Assembly: GCA_948616425.1 (NCBI GenBank)
Contig: CAPGBJ010000052.1
Coordinates: 1-28,261 of the forward strand
Origin: an uncultured Oscillospiraceae bacterium
Lineage (GTDB): Bacteria; Bacillota; Clostridia; Oscillospirales; Oscillospiraceae
Length of the DNA stretch: 28,261 nucleotides
Reading direction: 5' to 3'
The notes under the pieces are model-generated. The model did no database searches. It worked only from the letters and a program-made list of their open reading frames with translations, and was not told where the DNA came from. Position 1 is the first letter of the stretch. Each line of letters starts with the position of its first letter. Both the position numbers and the translations under genes were made by a program. Below, one piece after another: positions 8,092 to 14,786 of the stretch.

Positions 8092-8841
8092 TCATCCGCG
8101 TCCAGCCTGACAGGCCTGGACAAAGGCGGTGGCCAGCTTGAGTTGCTGATCGCTGTCAAACATCATCTCGGGGTGCCACTGGGTGGCCACGGCGAAGGGG
8201 TGGTCCTTTACCCGCACCGCCTCCACCACGCCGTCTTCCGAATGGGCCATGGCCTCCAGGCAGGGGGCCAGCACGCGGACTGCCTGATGGTGGAAGGAGT
8301 TGACCTCCAGCTGCTCACACTGGAAAATGTGGTAGAGCACACTGTCCCTCTCCACCTGGACACAGTGGGTCCCTTCATTGCGCCCACAGACTAAAATGGT
8401 GTGCTGCTCAAAGCCGTTGGCCAGCAGATCCTGGTAGTTTGTGCCGCCCAGGGCGGCGTTCAGCAGCTGAATTCCCCTGCAGATGCCCAGCAGCGGGAGA
8501 CCGCTGCGCACCGCGTACTGGGCTGCCGCAATCTCATAGGCGTCCCGCGGATGGTCCAGCGTGCCGCACTCCTTGGCGATGCGCTCTTGATAGTGCTTTG
8601 GACTTACGTCGTTGCCGCCAGACAGCAGCAGGCCGTCCAGCCGGGACCAGAGTTCCTCGGCATCCTCCAGTTTGTCAGTGATGGGCAGAATCACCGGCAC
8701 CGCCCCCGCCTTCTGGAGCATGTTGAGATAGTCCACAGCCAGCCCCTGGAAGTCCTGGCCCGGCGCACCGATCCCCATCTTCACCGTCAAGTCTGTCGCC
8801 CCAATGGTGTTGCAGGTAATGCCAATCAGTGGTTTTGCCAT
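8092..8841 (-). CDS. Gamma-glutamyl-gamma-aminobutyrate hydrolase family protein (peptidase C26, PuuD-like)
   Basis: This 249-aa class I amidotransferase-fold hydrolase is close to the usual family length. The triad is visible: nucleophile C121 in LGICRGIQLLN, and H223 and E225 in QWHPE. The family N-terminal PLIGITCN and LDGLLLSGGNDVSP motifs are also present. Relatives release glutamate from gamma-glutamyl-GABA, gamma-glutamyl-ethanolamide or gamma-glutamyl peptides in the cytoplasm. A GGGGG-type ribosome binding site lies about 9 nt before the ATG. It appears to be the first gene of a minus-strand operon and is followed at once by the M20 hydrolase. The EutH-like transporter downstream makes a gamma-glutamyl amine an attractive substrate, but that is inference. 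Confidence 0.88.
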   Translation of the reverse strand: MAKPLIGITCNTIGATDLTVKMGIGAPGQDFQGLAVDYLNMLQKAGAVPVILPITDKLEDAEELWSRLDGLLLSGGNDVSPKHYQERIAKECGTLDHPRDAYEIAAAQYAVRSGLPLLGICRGIQLLNAALGGTNYQDLLANGFEQHTILVCGRNEGTHCVQVERDSVLYHIFQCEQLEVNSFHHQAVRVLAPCLEAMAHSEDGVVEAVRVKDHPFAVATQWHPEMMFDSDQQLKLATAFVQACQAGRG

Positions 8842-8880
8842 GATAAACGACCCCCTTCAATCAACATTTTAGGTACCTTG

Positions 8881-8910
8881 ACTATAAAATACCCCATCAA
8901 GCACAGTCCA
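8881..8910 (-). promoter_or_regulatory. Candidate promoter of the hydrolase-carrier-MerR operon
   Basis: On the minus strand TGGACT (8905-8910) is separated by 18 bp from TATAGT (8881-8886), about 40 bp before the C26 hydrolase start. An inverted pair CTTGA (8877-8881) / TCAAG (8897-8901) brackets the -10 and spacer, so a regulator could bind across it. The hexamers match consensus only moderately. Confidence 0.5.
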
Positions 8911-8941
8911 TTACAAGATGAATTTTTGAAGAATTTGTGAC

Positions 8942-8967
8942 AAAACCTCAAGTATGCTCAAGGTTTT
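8942..8967. promoter_or_regulatory. MerR/SoxR-type operator-like dyad
   Basis: A 26-bp hyphenated palindrome has outer arms AAAACCT and AGGTTTT. Its core CCTCAAGTATGCTCAAGG (8946-8963) resembles the SoxR-type box CCTCAAGTTAACTTGAGG. It also contains the direct repeat CTCAAG at exactly 10-bp spacing. It lies about 100 bp upstream of the operon that encodes a MerR protein, which is the natural candidate to bind it. No good -35/-10 pair brackets it in the classic 19-20 bp MerR geometry, so assignment is tentative. Confidence 0.45.
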
Positions 8968-9121
8968 ACTTCCAGTTTTTGTATTGCCAAATTGGATTGG
9001 CTGCCCTTGAAAATTTTTCTCTCCATCCTGCGTCCATGTTGTACAAATTCATGCACATATCCCCCCATTCACCGCATACACTGATATGTATATGTAATAT
9101 TATTACCATGGAGGACTTCAC

Positions 9122-9235
9122 ATGAACGAAACCAAATCTTTACCGCCCCAGGCATCTGAACCGCCCGCCCCCCGAGAATCAGATCTGGACGATCTGATCT
9201 TCCAGGGTGAGGGCTGGCTGGCCAGCGACCGATAG
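9122..9235 (+). CDS. Small orphan ORF, 37 aa, unknown function
   Basis: The ATG at 9122-9124 has GGAGG 7 nt upstream, and the frame runs 37 codons to TAG. The product is hydrophilic: a proline-rich first half (SLPPQASEPPAPRES) followed by an acidic, amphipathic tail (DLDDLIFQGEGWLASDR). No membrane segment or known domain is seen. An intrinsic terminator begins at the base after the stop, and an AT-rich possible promoter (TTCACC 9068-9073, 17 bp, TATGTA 9091-9096) lies upstream, so it looks like a monocistronic unit. Support is ribosome binding site plus terminator only; I recognise no homologue. Confidence 0.5.
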   Translation: MNETKSLPPQASEPPAPRESDLDDLIFQGEGWLASDR

Positions 9236-9270
9236 AGGGACGTCTCCCCACAGGAGATGTCCCTTTCTTC
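9236..9270 (+). terminator. Intrinsic terminator of the 37-aa ORF
   Basis: AGGGACGTCTCC (9236-9247) pairs with GGAGATGTCCCT (9253-9264) through 12 bp with one G-U pair and a 5-nt loop, followed by TTCTTCCT. It starts directly after the stop codon. Confidence 0.75.
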
Positions 9271-9299
9271 CTGATCCGCGGCGCCTCCGCAGAAAAAGA

Positions 9300-9328
9300 T
9301 TGACAAAGCGGAACACAGCATGTATAGT
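9300..9328 (+). promoter_or_regulatory. Near-consensus sigma-A promoter
   Basis: A perfect TTGACA (9300-9305) is followed by 17 bp and TATAGT (9323-9328). The start would be near 9335, giving a leader of about 200 nt before the first ORF at 9538. This is the best promoter in the window. Confidence 0.88.
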
Positions 9329-9334
9329 GAACTT

Positions 9335-9537
9335 GTAAATGCTGGTATAAGCCAGCTGGCAAGTGCTGAAGCACTTTCCCCACGGTTCTGAATTCTGCGC
9401 GTGAATGTGTTCCATGAAGGCACACAACCTCTCCCTGGGAGAAGTTGTATGCCTTTTTGTCGTTTTTACCCGGATCAGACCGCATGTGGGGTCTGCCGCA
9501 AGTCTAAAACAAACTTATCATGGAGGAGGACAAAAAT
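9335..9537 (+). promoter_or_regulatory. Structured 5' leader with internal terminator (riboswitch/attenuator candidate)
   Basis: The region between the strong promoter and the first membrane-protein gene has no ORF of interest but several helices: GCTGG/CCAGC (9341-9356), AAGTGC/GCACTT with a TGAA loop (9361-9376), CACG/CGTG (9381-9403), an intrinsic terminator (9417-9458) and CAGACC/GGTCTG (9476-9495). TGTGT (9406-9410) can pair with ACACA (9422-9426) inside the left terminator arm, a possible antiterminator. I could not match it to a riboswitch class I know. It could also be an independent sRNA of about 124 nt ending at the terminator. Confidence 0.55.
9417..9458 (+). terminator. Intrinsic terminator inside the leader
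   Basis: AAGGCA (9417-9422) pairs with TGCCTT (9450-9455), and ACAAC (9424-9428) with GTTGT (9444-9448); an inner TCTC/GAGA extends it. A TTTTT run (9454-9458) follows. It lies 80 nt before the next start codon, so it would stop transcription before the gene unless relieved. Confidence 0.8.
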
Positions 9538-9912
9538 ATGGCATGTTTTGTAGTCCCAGCCGCTGAAGCGGTGGTCGTCAAGGCGGTGGAACGGGCCGCC
9601 CAAAAGCGCGCGGACACCTGTCAGTCCGAGGAGCGGATTGGTCTGGTGGACAAACTGAAGTGGCTGTCCCATATGCTCTGGGGGGGCGCGCTGCTGCTGC
9701 TCTTTGAACACGTCTGGCACGGTGAGATTGTGCCCTGGTTCCCCTTCCTGACCGCTATGGACAGCCCGGCCGGCACCGCGGAGATGCTCTGGGAGATGGC
9801 GACCGCCGGCGTTCTGATGGCCCTGCTGATTACCGCAGTATGGGTGGGCATGGTGCTGGTGACCAACGCGATGGAAAAGCGCGTTCTGCACACCCAAGCC
9901 CCCACACTGTAA
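9538..9912 (+). CDS. Small membrane protein of unknown function (first of a pair)
   Basis: This 124-aa protein starts MACFVVPAAEAVVVK. I chose the ATG at 9538 because GGAGGAGG lies 8 nt upstream; the in-frame ATG at 9520 would include that ribosome binding site. Two hydrophobic segments are seen, near residues 42-58 (LSHMLWGGALLLLFEHVW) and 85-108 (ATAGVLMALLITAVWVGMVL). They flank a loop, EIVPWFPFLTAM, that is rich in aromatic residues. The N-terminus is mildly hydrophobic with a single cysteine but no lipobox. I recall similar hypothetical proteins in Firmicutes but no function. It probably forms a unit with the next gene, 15 bp downstream, under the structured leader. Confidence 0.82.
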   Translation: MACFVVPAAEAVVVKAVERAAQKRADTCQSEERIGLVDKLKWLSHMLWGGALLLLFEHVWHGEIVPWFPFLTAMDSPAGTAEMLWEMATAGVLMALLITAVWVGMVLVTNAMEKRVLHTQAPTL

Positions 9913-9927
9913 AAAGAGGGTACGGGC

Positions 9928-10242
9928 GTGACATTATTGACCGTCGTCTTTGCCGCTGTCATCTCCACCGTAATCTGGTACAGCAGCAAAACAGCGCGGG
10001 AGATGAAGGTGGGATCGCTGTGCTGGATGTTCTGGGGCGCCTCCCTCATGTGGTTGGGTGACGCTATCTTTGAGTACATCGAACTTCAGGACGCCTACTT
10101 CACCCCCGCCCCCTTGGACATGCTCAACGACCTGTTTTTGGGCCTGTCCGCCGTGGCGCTGGCCCTCGTCGTCTGGCTGATTATCCTGCTGGTGAAGGAC
10201 CCCAAGGGCGTTATCAGGGCCCAGCTGTTTAAAAAGAGCTGA
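9928..10242 (+). CDS. Small membrane protein of unknown function (second of a pair)
   Basis: This 104-aa protein starts at a GTG (9928-9930) with AGAGGG about 7 nt upstream, 15 bp after the previous gene. Three membrane segments are predicted: LTVVFAAVISTVIWY (residues 3-17), SLCWMFWGASLMWLGDAIF (29-47) and LFLGLSAVALALVVWLIILL (about 70-89). A short basic tail ending QLFKKS follows. Acidic residues (D44, E48, E51) border the second segment. Its neighbour and shared terminator suggest the two products act together in the membrane. No family is recognised. Confidence 0.8.
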   Translation: MTLLTVVFAAVISTVIWYSSKTAREMKVGSLCWMFWGASLMWLGDAIFEYIELQDAYFTPAPLDMLNDLFLGLSAVALALVVWLIILLVKDPKGVIRAQLFKKS

Positions 10243-10279
10243 CAACCCCTAAATCCGTTTATCAACATCACTCCATAAA

Positions 10280-10322
10280 AAACGGCCTCTGGTTTTCAAT
10301 CCCAGAGGCCGTTTGATTTTTT
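10280..10322. terminator. Bidirectional intrinsic terminator
   Basis: AAACGGCCTCTGG (10280-10292) and CCAGAGGCCGTTT (10302-10314) form a perfect 13-bp stem with a 9-nt loop. On the plus strand GATTTTTTT follows; on the minus strand TTTTTT follows. It serves the membrane-protein pair and the converging galT. Confidence 0.92.
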
Positions 10323-10341
10323 TGTGGCGCAGGACACCTGC

Positions 10342-11847
10342 TCAGAGTGATATACTGCCCAAAAAGCGCAGGAAAGCGGCCTTGCCCGCCTTATCCCGGC
10401 GGTACACCCCGGCGTGTTCCAGCACCTTGGCAAAGACCATACCGGTCTCCTTCTGGACGATGTCCAGGGCGTTGTCCGCTGTGATGGTGTAGTCTTTGGC
10501 GAAGGCCTCCGCCCAATCGGCGTGCTTTTCGGTGAGGGCGCCAGCGCGCAGGTCGGCTCCAGAGGCCAAGCAGTCGGCCACCGCGGCCAGCTCCTCCTTG
10601 AGGCGGGCGGGGAGGACGGCCAGACCCATGACCTCGATGAGGCCGATGTTCTCCTTTTTGATGTGGTGGAGTTCAGAATGGGGGTGGTAGAGGCCCAGGG
10701 GGTGCTCCTGTGTGGTCAGGTTGTTGCGCAGCACCAGGTCCAGCTCAAACTTCTCCCCCCGGCGGCGGGCGATGGGGGTGATGGTGTTGTGGGGCTCGCC
10801 GTCAGTCTCGGCAAAGATGACAGCTTCTTCGTCGGTATATCCCCGCCATGCAGCCAGGATTTTGTCCGCCAGGTCGATGAGACGCTCGGGGTTTTCTGAG
10901 GTGATCCGCACCACAGACATGGGCCACTTCACAATGCCCGCCGTCACATCCCCAAAACCGGGGAAGGTGACCGGGGTTTCCACCGGGGCCCGCTCCATGG
11001 CGAAGGTGTAGTTCCCCCCCTGGAAGTGGTCGTGGGCCAGGATGGAGCCGCCCACAATGGGCAAATCGGCGTTGGAACCCACAAAGTAGTGGGGGAACTG
11101 GCGGACGAAGTCCAGCAGCTTGGCGAAGCAGGCCCGGTCGATCTTCATGGGCACATGCTGGCTGTTCAGACAGATGCAGTGCTCATTGTAATACACATAG
11201 GGGGAGTACTGCAAAAACCAGGGGGAGCCGTTGATAGTGATGGGGACGATACGGTGATTCTGCCGGGCGGGGTGATTCACCCGGCCGGCGTACCCCTCGT
11301 TCTCGGCGCACAGCTGACACCGGGGGTAGGCGGAGGCGGGCAGGTTCTTGGCGGCGGCAATGGCCTTGGGGTCCTTCTCCGGCTTGGACAGGTTGATGGT
11401 GATGTCCAGCTCGCCGTACTCGGTGGGGGCCTTCCACTGTACGTCCTTGGCGATGCGGTCCCGGCGGATGTAGTTGGTATCCTGGCTGAACTTGTAGTAC
11501 CAGTCCGTGGCGTCTTTCGGGCTCTCATCGTGATAGAGCATCCAAAATCTGGCGATCACATCAGCGGGCCGGGGGGTGAGCCGGCCCATGAGCTCAGTGT
11601 CGAACAGGTCCCGGTAGACCACGGAATTTTCTGTCAGTACCCCCCGGGCGTGGGCGTCGTCCAGCAGCTCCTCCAGGATGGGGGCCAGCTCCAGGCTGTC
11701 CACATCCCAAGTCCGCTCCGGCTCTGTATAGCTGTCCAACTCCAACACGTCCAGGATGGTATTGACGGCCCAGGTATACTCACATTCCTCCACCAGACCA
11801 AAGTGGACGGCGTAATCCGCCAGTTTAGCAATGGCATTGTCAATCAT
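10342..11847 (-). CDS. galT: UDP-glucose--hexose-1-phosphate uridylyltransferase, Firmicutes (class II) type
   Basis: This 501-aa enzyme exchanges UMP between UDP-glucose and galactose-1-phosphate in the Leloir pathway. Length and sequence match the long Firmicutes form, not the 350-aa enterobacterial one: IDNAIAKLADYAVHFGLV at the start, INLSKPEKDPKAIAAAK in the middle, and the HDHFQGG active-site segment at 272-278. RCQLCAENEGYAG (176-188) is also typical. AAGGAGGGG lies 8 nt before the ATG. It follows galK by 15 bp, so the two are cotranscribed. No galE is in the window; the UDP-galactose 4-epimerase must be encoded elsewhere. Confidence 0.95.
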   Translation of the reverse strand: MIDNAIAKLADYAVHFGLVEECEYTWAVNTILDVLELDSYTEPERTWDVDSLELAPILEELLDDAHARGVLTENSVVYRDLFDTELMGRLTPRPADVIARFWMLYHDESPKDATDWYYKFSQDTNYIRRDRIAKDVQWKAPTEYGELDITINLSKPEKDPKAIAAAKNLPASAYPRCQLCAENEGYAGRVNHPARQNHRIVPITINGSPWFLQYSPYVYYNEHCICLNSQHVPMKIDRACFAKLLDFVRQFPHYFVGSNADLPIVGGSILAHDHFQGGNYTFAMERAPVETPVTFPGFGDVTAGIVKWPMSVVRITSENPERLIDLADKILAAWRGYTDEEAVIFAETDGEPHNTITPIARRRGEKFELDLVLRNNLTTQEHPLGLYHPHSELHHIKKENIGLIEVMGLAVLPARLKEELAAVADCLASGADLRAGALTEKHADWAEAFAKDYTITADNALDIVQKETGMVFAKVLEHAGVYRRDKAGKAAFLRFLGSISL

Positions 11848-11862
11848 AACTATTTCCCCTCC

Positions 11863-13164
11863 TTATTCCGCCACGACGCAGCCGCCCTGGGGGCGGATGT
11901 GGAGCACGTGACACTTGCCCGGGCCGAACAGCTCCTCTATGCCGTTTTGAAACACGGTGAGGTAGTCCTCAGGCACCCAGGCCTGGATGGTGCCGGCAAA
12001 GCCGCCGCCGTGGACCCGGATGGCCCCCATGCCGTCCAGCAGGTACTCCCCCACCGTCAGGGCCAGGGGGATGGCCTGCTGTTTGGGGTCGTGGATGGAC
12101 CAGGTGTTTTGCAGGCACAGGGAGGAGGACAGGCCGGAGGCGTTTACCATATTCAGGAAGGCCTCGAAATTCCCCTGCTTCAGCGCGTCGGCCTCCTGGG
12201 CCGCCCGGCGGTCGTCGTCGTAGAAGTGCATGGCCCGGAGCACCGCCCGGTCGCCGCACTCCTGGCGCAGAGCGGGGATGGCGGCGCGGAAGTCGGCCTG
12301 GGGCACGTCCCGGAGCACCTTTTTCCCGAAGTGGGCGGCCACCGCCCCCATCTCCCGGGTGACGGCGGCGTAGTCGTCGGTGAGGTCGCCGTGGCTGGAG
12401 GCGGTGTCCACGATGCACAGGGCGTGGCCCGACTGGCTGAAGTCGTAGTCCACCCGCTCCACCACCGGGTTGGCGGGGTCGTTGAAGTCGATAAATACCG
12501 CGCCCCCCACCGAGGAGCCCATCTGGTCCATCAGGCCGCAGGGCTTGCCGAAATAGACGTTCTCGGCGTACTGGCCGATTTTGGCGATGGCAACGGGGTC
12601 CAGCTTGTCTTCGCAGCAGAAGTGGTTGAAGATGTTGCCCACCAGCGTCTCATAGGCGGCGGAGGAGCTGAGGCCGGAGCCGGACAGCACGGTGGAGACG
12701 GCGTAGGCGTCGAAGCCGACCAAGGCGTAGCCCAGCTCCTGCACCTTGGCGGCCACCCCCCGCACCAGGGCGGCGGAGGTGTTTTTCTCCTCCTCCCGGA
12801 CGGACAGATCATCCAGGCCGATCTCCAGAGCGGGGTAGCCCTCGGACTGAATGCGGATGACGTTTTTTCCGTTGGGGACGGCGCAGGCCAACATATCCAG
12901 ATCCACGCTGCCGCACAGTACGCGACCGTGCTGGTGGTCGGTGTGGTTGCCGCCGATCTCGGTGCGGCCGGGGCCGCTGAACAGGGCGGCGGGGGCGGTG
13001 TCAGCCGGAGCAAAGGTGTCTGCCAGACACTGGACCACATGACAGGCACGGACGCGGGCCCCGTCCAGACTGGCCGGGGTGCCGTCCAGGGCATACAGGG
13101 CGGCAAGCGTTTTGTCGTGGGCCCCAGTGCGCAGGGCCTCAAGCAGCGATGTGCAGGAACACAA
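11863..13164 (-). CDS. galK: Galactokinase
   Basis: This 433-aa GHMP kinase phosphorylates galactose at C1 with ATP. The galactokinase signature GPGRTEIGGNHTDHQHG is at 64-80, the ATP loop LSGSGLSSSAAYE near 155-167, and the third GHMP motif HGGGFAGTIQAWV towards the C-terminus. The start is a TTG (13162-13164) with an AGGTGA-type ribosome binding site about 7 nt upstream; no in-frame ATG precedes the galactose-binding motif. The N-terminal region is slightly longer than in the 390-aa enzymes. It is first in the galK-galT operon and diverges from mglB across a 283-bp intergenic region. Confidence 0.95.
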   Translation of the reverse strand: MCSCTSLLEALRTGAHDKTLAALYALDGTPASLDGARVRACHVVQCLADTFAPADTAPAALFSGPGRTEIGGNHTDHQHGRVLCGSVDLDMLACAVPNGKNVIRIQSEGYPALEIGLDDLSVREEEKNTSAALVRGVAAKVQELGYALVGFDAYAVSTVLSGSGLSSSAAYETLVGNIFNHFCCEDKLDPVAIAKIGQYAENVYFGKPCGLMDQMGSSVGGAVFIDFNDPANPVVERVDYDFSQSGHALCIVDTASSHGDLTDDYAAVTREMGAVAAHFGKKVLRDVPQADFRAAIPALRQECGDRAVLRAMHFYDDDRRAAQEADALKQGNFEAFLNMVNASGLSSSLCLQNTWSIHDPKQQAIPLALTVGEYLLDGMGAIRVHGGGFAGTIQAWVPEDYLTVFQNGIEELFGPGKCHVLHIRPQGGCVVAE

Positions 13165-13257
13165 GGGAGGTCACCTCTTTCTCAAGATTCGGCGCGGGGC
13201 AAGGCCGCATAATGGAAAGCCTACCAGGCTCCGCAGAAGGCATGTTGTCTGTCCCGG

Positions 13258-13286
13258 ATTATAACACGCCGGCACAAAGCGGGCAA
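13258..13286 (-). promoter_or_regulatory. Sigma-A promoter of galK-galT
   Basis: On the minus strand TTGCCC (13281-13286), 17 bp and a perfect TATAAT (13258-13263) give a clear promoter. The start would be near 13251, with a leader of about 85 nt. Confidence 0.85.
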
Positions 13287-13320
13287 GAGATTCCCTGGCC
13301 GCAGCGGAAAAAACAAAGTT

Positions 13321-13377
13321 TTTTTATAGTTCATCCAAGAATTTTCTATCGTTTTTTCCCATCCCAACCTCTAAAAT
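13321..13377 (+). promoter_or_regulatory. mglB promoter with AraC-type direct-repeat operator
   Basis: TTTTTATAGTT (13321-13331) and TTTCTATCGTT (13343-13353) match at 9 of 11 positions and start 22 bp apart, about two helical turns. A -10 candidate, TAAAAT, is at 13372-13377. The matching -35 position (13349-13354, TCGTTT) is poor and overlaps the second repeat. This is the usual arrangement for activation by an AraC-type regulator such as the one at 17710-19317. The rest of the 13165-13447 intergenic region holds the galK promoter and an A/T hairpin (13308-13324). Confidence 0.5.
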
Positions 13378-13447
13378 GTAGGGTGTGTCATGGGTTGTCT
13401 GCCCAGCACGCAAATTAATCTACATATTTTTAGGAGGAACAATCAGA

Positions 13448-14512
13448 ATGAAGAAGACACTTGCTCTTGCTCTTGCCGTTGTGATGAGTCTCGGTCTGCT
13501 GGCCAGCTGCGGCCCCAAGGAGCCCGCCAGCAACAGCGGAACCAATCCCCCCAGCAGCGCCTCCCAGTCCCAGGGCGGCGACGCCAGCAGCATCCCCGAC
13601 GCCCCCAAGGAGGGCGGCACCGTGGGCGTGTGCATCTATAAGTTCGACGACGCCTTTATGACCACCTACCGTAACTCCCTCCAGGAGATCCTGGAAAGCA
13701 AGGGCTACAAGGTCACCGTGGTGGACGGCAACAACGACCAGGCCAAGCAGAACGAGCAGATCAACACCTTCATCACCCAGAAGGTTGACGCGCTGATCAT
13801 CAACCCCGTTATGACCTCCGCCGCTGACCAGATCATCGACCTGGTCAAGACCGCCGACATCCCCACCGTGCTGATCAACCGCGAGCCCACCGCTGAGCAG
13901 ATGGCCGCCTATGATAAGCTGGTCTACGTGGGCTGCGACGCCGCCCAGTCCGGCACCTTCCAGGGCGAGCTGATCCTGGAGACCCCCAATCAGGGCGACA
14001 TCAACGGCGACGGCAAGATCTCCTACATCATGATCCAGGGCGACCCCGAGAACATCGACGCCCAGCTGCGCACCGAGTACTCCGTCAAGGCCCTTCAGGA
14101 CGCCGGCAAGGAGGTTGAGCAGCTCAACCTGACCCGTGGCGACTGGGACCGCAACCGCGGCCAGGAGATCGCCGCCAACGATCTGGCCCAGTTCGGCGAC
14201 AAGATCGAGGTCATCTTCTGCAACAATGACGACATGGCCATCGGCGCTCTGCAGTCCATCCAGCAGGCCGGCCGCAAGGTCAACGAGGACATCTACCTGG
14301 TGGGTGTGGACGCCCTGGACGCCGCTCTGAGCGAGGTTATGAACGGCAACATGACCGGCACCGTGCTCAACGACGCCGTGGGCCAGGCCACCGAGGCCGT
14401 CAACCAGATGGAGCTGCTGCTCAACGGCACCACTTACAGCTCCGGCAACCAGAGCGTCTATGTTGACTACGTGAAGGTTACCCCCGACAACGCCAAGGAC
14501 TTTGTGAAGTAA
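13448..14512 (+). CDS. mglB: Galactose/glucose-binding lipoprotein of the Mgl ABC transporter
   Basis: This 354-aa protein has a lipoprotein signal peptide with lipobox LASC (Cys21). The ATG at 13448 has TAGGAGG 9 nt upstream; an upstream in-frame extension is not signal-like. Most residues equivalent to the E. coli MglB sugar site are present: Asp and Phe of YKFDDAF, Asn of INREP, Asp and Arg of DPENIDAQLRTEY (the site His is replaced by Asn), Trp of GDWDRNR, Asn of CNNDDMA, Asp of GVDALD and Asn of TVLND. A calcium-loop-like DINGDGKIS is also present. It delivers galactose or glucose to MglAC. A terminator right after the gene probably makes mglB more abundant than mglAC. Confidence 0.94.
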   Translation: MKKTLALALAVVMSLGLLASCGPKEPASNSGTNPPSSASQSQGGDASSIPDAPKEGGTVGVCIYKFDDAFMTTYRNSLQEILESKGYKVTVVDGNNDQAKQNEQINTFITQKVDALIINPVMTSAADQIIDLVKTADIPTVLINREPTAEQMAAYDKLVYVGCDAAQSGTFQGELILETPNQGDINGDGKISYIMIQGDPENIDAQLRTEYSVKALQDAGKEVEQLNLTRGDWDRNRGQEIAANDLAQFGDKIEVIFCNNDDMAIGALQSIQQAGRKVNEDIYLVGVDALDAALSEVMNGNMTGTVLNDAVGQATEAVNQMELLLNGTTYSSGNQSVYVDYVKVTPDNAKDFVK

Positions 14513-14533
14513 TTCGCAATCGCTTTTCAGAGA

Positions 14534-14566
14534 GGGTGCGTGCGCAGGTGCGCACGCACCCTTTTT
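14534..14566 (+). terminator. Intrinsic terminator after mglB
   Basis: GGGTGCGTGCGC (14534-14545) and GCGCACGCACCC (14550-14561) form a perfect 12-bp stem with an AGGT loop, followed by TTTTT. Located 21 bp after the mglB stop, it would limit read-through into mglAC. Confidence 0.92.
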
Positions 14567-14593
14567 CGTAATGTCTGCCCCTGTTCCGGCCGG

Positions 14594-14690
14594 AGACAGG
14601 GGCGGTGGGGTGTGACGACTCGGCACGCCGCCCCGAAATCGGCGGGAGGACCGGCGCGCCGGGGTCGTCGCACCCTACACTACAGCCCTG
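14594..14690. repeat. GC-rich palindromic repeat element between mglB and mglA
   Basis: GGGTGTGACGAC (14608-14619) pairs with GTCGTCGCACCC (14664-14675) through 12 bp with one G-U pair. It encloses CCGCC/GGCGG and the perfect palindrome CCGGCGCGCCGG (14651-14662). The right end, with the minus-strand form GTAGGGTGCGACGAC, looks like a dispersed clostridial palindromic repeat (GTAGGG-type ends); that resemblance is from memory. A further stem GTTTCAAGG/CCTTTGAAAC with one bulge lies just downstream (about 14713-14744). Confidence 0.6.
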
Positions 14691-14786
14691 CTCACATCCG
14701 CTTTCGTCAGGCAAGTTTCAAGGGGTCAGCCCATCCTTTGAAACACTGGGGCAAAACATTCGCTCCAGAAAACTGCAAGAGCAGTC

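Noticed and set aside
9311..9415. Inverted repeat GGAACACA (9311-9318) / TGTGTTCC (9408-9415) as part of the leader structure.
   Set aside because: The left arm lies in the promoter spacer and would not be in the transcript starting near 9335.
9069..9485. Minus-strand frames of 80-140 codons across the 37-aa gene and the leader.
   Set aside because: They run through two terminators and the best promoter, have no ribosome binding site and no domain.
11026..13212. A plus-strand open frame of 728 codons opposite galT and galK.
   Set aside because: Antisense shadow of two recognised genes; no ribosome binding site or domain.
13430..14626. Minus-strand frame of 398 codons opposite mglB.
   Set aside because: Antisense shadow; low-complexity Gly/Val/Leu/Asp composition.
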